Shown: positions 59,150 to 64,000 of the stretch, piece after piece | How the letters are laid out: each line of letters opens with the position of its first letter | How positions within the stretch are numbered: the stretch's first letter is position 1 | Assembly (NCBI GenBank): GCA_049366715.1 | Contig: JBMNCQ010000040.1 | Location: forward strand, 6,394 to 70,393 | From: JBMNCQ01 sp049366715 | GTDB lineage: Bacteria; Bacillota; Peptococcia; Peptococcales; BICA1-8 | Length of the DNA: 64,000 bases | Reading direction: 5' to 3' | Notes under the pieces: generated by a model | The model's database searches: none | The model's input: only the letters and a program-made list of their open reading frames with translations | Told to the model about the DNA's origin: nothing | Position numbers and translations under genes: made by a program

Positions 59150-60934
59150 ATGGATAAAGTTTGGGGAGAAATCAGCCAGTTAAGCAATTATACAAGAGCA
59201 AGACTTAAAAATTTATATGCTTACAAAGTGCCCTTCGGTCAAATTATTTCCGGAGAATTACTGTATAGTATCTCAGAAATTTCGGAGCAAATCAATAAAG
59301 AAGTAGCGATCTATGTGGATAGAAGGGGAGCCGTGCGGCTGGTTTCCGTAGGGACCGCAAATATAGTTGAAGTTCCCCGGCTTTGGTTAAAAAGAGGTGA
59401 GACCGGATTTTCCGGTATTAGATGCATCCATACCCATCCTGATGGAAACAGCAAACTCAGTAAGATGGACTTATCCGCACTTGCCGATCTGAGGTTGGAT
59501 TTAATCGCTGCGGTGGGGATTGGCCAAAGGAGAGAATTATCATTGGGATACCTGGTTCCCCAACTAGGCCGGTTGGGTGCAGAGTATCAATTAATTGAGC
59601 AAGTGTCTTTTGCTAAGATAGTAGAAGTTCCTTTTAATCTCTTAATCGCTAATTTAGAAAAACAAGTGAATATGCGTGGACATCTTATCCAAAAAAATAA
59701 TGAAAAAGCACTACTGGTTGTTGTTGATTGGAAAGATGAAAATATTGAAGCAGGTGAAATTGCGGAGGAATTAACTGATCTTGCCAGAACGGCCGGACTT
59801 GAGGTAATAAGTACGGTCATTCAGAAAAGGAGTAAAAAAGACGCCAAGTATTTAATCGGGCAAGGCAAATTAAAAGAGATTACTTTAATCATACAAGAAA
59901 ATGATATTGATTGCGTAATTTTTGAAGATCAGCTAAGTCCTGGTCAGCATGCTAATTTAATGAATCATTTGGGACGAAAAGTTTTGGATCGAACAAATAT
60001 AATATTAGATATCTTTGCACAACGGGCCAGAAGTAAAGAAGGTCAGATTGAGGTAGAGTTAGCCCAGCTGTCATACTTATTGCCGAGGTTAACAGGCAGG
60101 GGTGCTGATTTTTCAAGATTAGGGGGAGGGGTAGGCACCAGAGGACCCGGAGAGACAAAGTTAGAAACGGATAGAAGGCATATTCGCAAAAAAATTCAAA
60201 ACTTGAAAAATGAACTGGAAGATATAAATAAACATAGAAAAATATTACAAAGCAATCGAATCGATAATTCACTGCCCCTAGCAGCTTTGGTAGGATATAC
60301 GAATGCCGGCAAATCTTCTTTATTAAATTTATTAGCCGGGGAAAATGTTTTGGTAGAAGATAAGCTGTTTGCAACTCTTGATACCACGACGAGATTAGTC
60401 CGTTTAAATGATGATGTTCAGAAATTTTTGCTCACTGATACCGTTGGCTTTATTCGGAATTTACCTCATCAATTGGTGTCGGCTTTTAAATCTACTTTAG
60501 ATGAAGTAAAATCAGCCAAAGTTTTATTACATGTTGTAGATATTAGCAGTAAAAATATTATGGAAAACATGAAAACCGTGCAAATGGTATTAGAAGAGCT
60601 GGAGGTTTTATCCAAACCAATGATATATGTGTTTAACAAAGTTGATCTTATTGATGATGAGCCGATAATTCCCATCGGGGATTATCCGCATTGTTATATT
60701 TCGGCGCAAACCGGCTTCGGCTTGGATAACCTCAAAAGTATTATGAAAGAACATCTTTTTGGTAATGAAGTATTACTTAAGATGCTGATACCATACAATA
60801 GAGGAAATATTTTGGACAGGGCTTATAAAGCCGGGAAAGTACAGGCTATTGAACATAAAGCCAATGGTACGGAGATTTTACTTAATATTGTTTCAGATAA
60901 AATACCCCGGGAGTTTTATCATTATAAATTGTAA
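59150..60934 (+). CDS. hflX: Ribosome-splitting GTPase HflX with N-terminal JAMM-like domain
   Basis: 594 residues, against about 420 for B. subtilis HflX. The extra N-terminal ~175 residues carry H94-T-H96-P-x6-S104-x2-D107, the exact JAMM signature HxHx7Sx2D, with several candidate Glu upstream (E36, E43, E46). From about 185 the HflX nucleotide-binding domain (LTDLARTAGLEVISTV, YLIGQGKLKEI) follows, then GRGADFSRLGGGVGTRGPGE, a coiled coil, and the G domain: GYTNAGKS (382-389), DTTTR, DTVGFI and NKVD. HflX rescues stalled 70S ribosomes; the role of the extension is unknown. Confidence 0.93.
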   Translation: MDKVWGEISQLSNYTRARLKNLYAYKVPFGQIISGELLYSISEISEQINKEVAIYVDRRGAVRLVSVGTANIVEVPRLWLKRGETGFSGIRCIHTHPDGNSKLSKMDLSALADLRLDLIAAVGIGQRRELSLGYLVPQLGRLGAEYQLIEQVSFAKIVEVPFNLLIANLEKQVNMRGHLIQKNNEKALLVVVDWKDENIEAGEIAEELTDLARTAGLEVISTVIQKRSKKDAKYLIGQGKLKEITLIIQENDIDCVIFEDQLSPGQHANLMNHLGRKVLDRTNIILDIFAQRARSKEGQIEVELAQLSYLLPRLTGRGADFSRLGGGVGTRGPGETKLETDRRHIRKKIQNLKNELEDINKHRKILQSNRIDNSLPLAALVGYTNAGKSSLLNLLAGENVLVEDKLFATLDTTTRLVRLNDDVQKFLLTDTVGFIRNLPHQLVSAFKSTLDEVKSAKVLLHVVDISSKNIMENMKTVQMVLEELEVLSKPMIYVFNKVDLIDDEPIIPIGDYPHCYISAQTGFGLDNLKSIMKEHLFGNEVLLKMLIPYNRGNILDRAYKAGKVQAIEHKANGTEILLNIVSDKIPREFYHYKL

Positions 60935-60954
60935 GAAAAGTTTAGGAGAGAAGA

Positions 60955-62229
60955 ATGAATAAATTTGTTGACGAATTAGCTCAAAAATACAAGTTGGATG
61001 ATAAATACAGGGAACTTATCAGGGAATCATGGAAAACAGTAGAACCCTATTGGAATGTTATGAAAGAAACCGCCGCTGTAAATCAACTAAAAGTATTGAA
61101 TGCCTTTCACAAAAATAATGCTTCTGATTTTCATTTAAATGGATCTACCGGCTATGGTTATGGTGATGTAGGCAGAGATAATTTTGAAAAAATTTGGGCA
61201 GAAGTGTTTAAAGCGGAAAAGGCCTTAGTCAGACCGCAAATTGTTTCCGGTACCCATGCAATCGCATTATGTTTATTCGGTATACTCAGGCCGGGGGATG
61301 AAATGTTGTCTGTCAGCGGTACACCTTATGATACCTTATTAAAGGTAATCGGCACGGCAGGAGAGGCAGGTACTTTGGCGGAATTGGATATTTGCCACCG
61401 AGTGGTTGAATTAAGGGATGACGGCGACTTTGATTATCCTGGGATAGCAAAGTCTATTAATCCCCAAACGAAAATTATTTGCATCCAGCGTTCCAGAGGC
61501 TATTCCTGGCGGGCATCCTTAACCATTGAGCAAATTAGAAAAGTAATTGAATTTATTAAGCAAATAAATAACAGGATAATTTGCTTTGTTGATAACTGCT
61601 ATGGTGAATTTGTGGAAGAATTGGAACCTGTTGAGGTTGGAGCGGATATGATAGCCGGTTCATTGATTAAAAACCCGGGGGGGGGATTAGCTCCGCGGGG
61701 TGGGTATATTGCCGGCAAGGAGAATCTGGTTGAGCTTGCATCTTTACGGTTGACTGCGCCGGGAATATCAGGAGAAGTCGGCTCTGCACTGGATTTTAAT
61801 CGTTTGGCTTATCAAGGACTTTTTTTAGCGCCCTTAATTACTGAGCAGGCTGTAAATGGTGCTATTTTCGCAGCTCAAGTGCTAAAGAGCCTGGGATATG
61901 TGGTATCGCCCCTGCCGGGGGAGAAAAGGACCGATATTATTCAGGCTGTTAGATTAGGATCACCTAAGAAAATGGAATTATTCTGTCAAGGGATACAATA
62001 TGCTTCCCCGCTGGATTCTCATGTAACCCCGCAGCCTAGTTTACTACCCGGTTATCGGGATCCTGTAATAATGGCGGGCGGAACATTCATTCAAGGATCA
62101 TCTATCGAATTGAGTGCCGACGGCCCTGTCAGGGAGCCTTATATCGTATATTTACAAGGTGGCTTGTCGGCTGTTCATTCCATTATTGGCTTAATATCGG
62201 CTCTGGAAAGAATGAAGGATGATGAATAA
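60955..62229 (+). CDS. ynbB: YnbB-type PLP lyase (methionine gamma-lyase/aluminium-resistance family)
   Basis: 424-residue fold-type I PLP protein: STGYGYGDVGRDNFEKIWAE, VSGTHAIALCLFGILRPGDE, CIQRSRGYSWRASLT, CFVDNCYGEFVEE and the PLP lysine in AGSLIKNPGGGLAPRGGYI. These are the hallmarks of the family annotated as aluminium resistance or methionine gamma-lyase-like. The reaction is not established. It follows hflX directly, as ynbB does in B. subtilis. Normal length. Confidence 0.9.
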   Translation: MNKFVDELAQKYKLDDKYRELIRESWKTVEPYWNVMKETAAVNQLKVLNAFHKNNASDFHLNGSTGYGYGDVGRDNFEKIWAEVFKAEKALVRPQIVSGTHAIALCLFGILRPGDEMLSVSGTPYDTLLKVIGTAGEAGTLAELDICHRVVELRDDGDFDYPGIAKSINPQTKIICIQRSRGYSWRASLTIEQIRKVIEFIKQINNRIICFVDNCYGEFVEELEPVEVGADMIAGSLIKNPGGGLAPRGGYIAGKENLVELASLRLTAPGISGEVGSALDFNRLAYQGLFLAPLITEQAVNGAIFAAQVLKSLGYVVSPLPGEKRTDIIQAVRLGSPKKMELFCQGIQYASPLDSHVTPQPSLLPGYRDPVIMAGGTFIQGSSIELSADGPVREPYIVYLQGGLSAVHSIIGLISALERMKDDE

Positions 62230-62695
62230 AGAGTGGTTGTTAATAATAACCTTATTTATAGGGCTAATGGGAACTATACTACCTTTGTTACCTGGCCTTC
62301 CCTTAATGTTTATCGCCTTGCTTTTCTATAGTTTTATGGATAGCTGGAATCATTTTAGTATTTTCGCTTTAAGTGTTATAGGAGTCATCACTTTTGTAAC
62401 TGTTCTTACGGATTATTTCGGTGCAATATGGGGGGCCAGGAAGTTCGGAGCTACCCGGGCCGGGATCTGGTTAGGAGTAATTGCAGGTTTAAGCGGATTA
62501 TTTACAGCTGGTTTCCCAGGCTTTATCTTAGGGACGATTTTAGGGGTTATAATTGGCGAATTATCTGGAAAAAAGAGTTTCAAAGATTCTTTAATGGCTG
62601 CTCTAGGCAATATTATAGGAATTATTGGTAGTTCCTTGCTGCAATTTTTAGTTGGAATAGCAATTTTTTTGTGGGTGTTTTTTAATATCTTTTAA
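62222..62695 (+). CDS. DUF456 family membrane protein
   Basis: 157 residues, Gly-rich and strongly hydrophobic with four to five spans. IGLMGTILPLLPGLPLMFIA, VLTDYFGAIWGARKFGATR and GLFTAGFPGFILGTILGVII match DUF456. ATG 62222 is used (ATG 62219 is adjacent); the start overlaps the ynbB stop by 8 nt, so co-expression is likely. A TCACTTTT/AAAAGTGA hairpin at 62703-62723 follows without a T-run. Function unknown. Confidence 0.85.
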   Translation: MNKEWLLIITLFIGLMGTILPLLPGLPLMFIALLFYSFMDSWNHFSIFALSVIGVITFVTVLTDYFGAIWGARKFGATRAGIWLGVIAGLSGLFTAGFPGFILGTILGVIIGELSGKKSFKDSLMAALGNIIGIIGSSLLQFLVGIAIFLWVFFNIF

Positions 62696-62761
62696 TATCT
62701 TGTCACTTTTTTAATAAAAGTGAATAAGATATTACCTAATTCTTAGGAAGGATGGTTTATT

Positions 62762-63850
62762 ATGAATAAAATTCAAGTAGGGCTGTTATTTGGCGGCAGA
62801 TCAGGTGAACATGAAGTTTCTTTAAATTCAGCAAATGCTATTGTCCGGTCATTAAATAAAGAAAAATATGATGTTATTCCCATTGGTATTGGAAAAAACG
62901 GAGTATGGTATGCGCCGGTAGAAGAGGATGACATTAAAAATTTTTCTTCTGATAAATACCTCGGCAGCGAAGTGGCTCTTTTACCTCAGCCTGATACGAA
63001 ATTAATCGCTTTACGCCCTAATAGAGAACCTATCCGCTTAGATATGATTTTTCCGATAATTCACGGAACTTACGGTGAAGACGGCACACTCCAGGGCTTA
63101 TTAGATTTGGCCACTATACCGTACGTTGGAGCAGGAGTTTTAGGATCGGCGGTTGGCATGGATAAAGTACTTATGAAGAAGATCTTTGCTTATCATAATC
63201 TGCCTCAGGTTAATTTTACATATGTGTATCGCAAAGATATTGAAGAAAATATCAATGGAGCGCTGGAAAAAATTATTAATAAGATTGCTTTTCCGATGTT
63301 TATAAAACCTGCAAATCTTGGTTCAAGTGTAGGAATAGGTAAGGCTAAAAATATCGATCAGCTTACAGAGGCTCTTCTTGAGGCCGGCAAATACGATCGA
63401 AAAGTAGTAATCGAGGAAGGGAAGGAAGTCAGAGAAATAGAGGTTAGTATACTGGGGAATGATAACCCTGCCGTCTCAATGCCCGGAGAAATCATTCCTT
63501 GTAATGAATTTTATGATTATAAGGCCAAATATATTGACGATAAATCAATATTGGAGATTCCGGCCAAATTGCCCCCGGAAATAATTAGCCAGCTGCAAAA
63601 TCTAGCGGTAGAAGCATATCAGGCTTTGGATTGTGCAGGATTGGCCCGTTTAGATTTCTTTCTATGTAAAAATACGGGCCGGCTATATATAAATGAAATT
63701 AATACCCTGCCGGGCTTTACCGCAATAAGCATGTATCCAAAGCTCTGGGAATTCAGCGGAATAAAAATGGAGCAGCTCTTGGACCAGTTGATTTCGCTGG
63801 CATTTTCCAGGCACCGGGAGATTTGCAAAAATAAAACAAATTATGATTAA
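62762..63850 (+). CDS. ddl: D-alanine-D-alanine ligase
   Basis: 362-residue ATP-grasp ligase making the D-Ala-D-Ala dipeptide of peptidoglycan. FGGRSGEHEVSLNSANAI, PIIHGTYGEDGTLQGLLDL, VGAGVLGSAVGMDKVLMK, FIKPANLGSSVGIGKA, GLARLDFFL and INEINTLPGFTAISMYPKLW are all typical. ATG with AGGAAGGA upstream. Complete, with a terminator overlapping the stop. Confidence 0.97.
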   Translation: MNKIQVGLLFGGRSGEHEVSLNSANAIVRSLNKEKYDVIPIGIGKNGVWYAPVEEDDIKNFSSDKYLGSEVALLPQPDTKLIALRPNREPIRLDMIFPIIHGTYGEDGTLQGLLDLATIPYVGAGVLGSAVGMDKVLMKKIFAYHNLPQVNFTYVYRKDIEENINGALEKIINKIAFPMFIKPANLGSSVGIGKAKNIDQLTEALLEAGKYDRKVVIEEGKEVREIEVSILGNDNPAVSMPGEIIPCNEFYDYKAKYIDDKSILEIPAKLPPEIISQLQNLAVEAYQALDCAGLARLDFFLCKNTGRLYINEINTLPGFTAISMYPKLWEFSGIKMEQLLDQLISLAFSRHREICKNKTNYD

Positions 63851-63878
63851 ACTGCCTTAAATGGCAGTTATTTTTTTC
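63850..63878 (+). terminator. Intrinsic terminator after ddl
   Basis: AACTGCC (63850-63856) pairs with GGCAGTT (63863-63869), followed by ATTTTTTT. It begins at the last base of the stop codon. Confidence 0.85.
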
Positions 63879-64000
63879 ACAAAAAAATAAAAAAAATTTA
63901 TAATAAAAAGAGGAATTTGTCAAAGGATAGCGAAAAATATAACAAGGTCATACCACCGACCTCTTACCAGGTCAGGTGCAAAATATTCCCTAATAAAAGG
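63879..64000. other. Intergenic end of window, no gene seen
   Basis: No ORF. It holds a short possible hairpin (GACCT...AGGTC near 63958-63974), which I cannot assign. It is probably the leader or promoter region of a gene beyond the window. Confidence 0.4.

Noticed and set aside
60196..60387. Reverse ORFs inside hflX and other long genes
   Set aside because: They lie antisense to well-supported genes and show low-complexity Ser/Leu/Phe composition typical of shadow frames.
63911..63942. SigH-like promoter at the window end (AGAGGAATT ... AGCGAAAAA)
   Set aside because: The -10 has GAAA in place of GAAT and no downstream gene is visible to support it.
1..64000. CRISPR array, tRNA, rRNA or intact insertion sequence
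   Set aside because: No regularly spaced direct repeats, cloverleaf genes, rRNA cores or transposase ORFs were seen on reading both strands.

Overview
The window is 64 kb of AT-rich, densely packed chromosome, with most genes on the + strand. It reads as an anaerobic, spore-forming Firmicute of the class Clostridia. The gene set most resembles the Peptococcaceae/Desulfitobacteriaceae type, but that placement is inference from gene content and order and was not tested by a search. Supporting signs are spoVS, a SpoVK-type AAA ATPase, SpoIIIE/FtsK, a PdaB-like deacetylase, a Gram-positive-type LexA box at recA, and the oxygen-independent (CbiD/CbiG) cobalamin route.

Left arm (1-18.6 kb): a partial RNase J, TepA, a YlzJ-like protein, FtsK/SpoIIIE, a RodZ-like protein, RimO, PgsA, PgpA, an anchored protein plus FtsH-like protease pair, CinA, a phosphoesterase, ThpR, RecA, RecX, RNase Y, YmdB and SpoVS. 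This follows the order of the Bacillus subtilis ymfA-spoVS region. recA has a consensus promoter plus a LexA box, and spoVS has a SigH-like promoter. A possible structured non-coding RNA lies between recX and rny.

Middle (18.7-42 kb): this block sits where B. subtilis goes almost directly from spoVS to miaB. It holds a dipeptidase/PHP/aminotransferase trio and a B12 riboswitch with terminator. The riboswitch is followed by a 13.6-kb cobalamin operon: a coiled-coil protein, cobU, cbiD-E-T-F-G-J-C, cobQ, cbiB, cbiA, cobS, a threonine kinase, cobD and a phosphatase. After it come YkvA, FxsA, guaB, the deacetylase, a reverse-strand mreB/mbl, a 35-residue membrane ORF and an Orn/Lys/Arg-type decarboxylase.

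Right arm (42-64 kb): miaB, a YlbF/YmcA protein, mutS, a hydantoinase-like protein, a histone-deacetylase-like protein, mutL, an RsmJ-like methyltransferase, miaA and hfq. Next are a reverse-strand capA-like gene, methionine aminopeptidase, a CPBP protease, a secreted triple-BsuPI protein (reverse), spoVK, a small membrane protein, hflX, a YnbB-type lyase, a DUF456 protein and ddl. Again this is the B. subtilis order (miaB-ymcA-mutS-mutL, miaA-hfq, spoVK-hflX-ynbB) with insertions.

The window combines RNA decay and tRNA/ribosome modification (RNase J, RNase Y, YlbF, Hfq, MiaA, MiaB, RimO, HflX), DNA repair (RecA, RecX, MutS, MutL), envelope functions and cobalamin synthesis. The observations I rate highest are a complete JAMM metalloprotease signature in the N-terminal extension of HflX, the candidate ncRNA upstream of rny, apparent AUU/AUA start codons, the 35-residue ORF with its own terminator, the FtsH-like protease with a membrane partner, and duplicated capA 5' DNA beside the CPBP gene. 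No rRNA, tRNA, CRISPR array or intact insertion sequence was seen.
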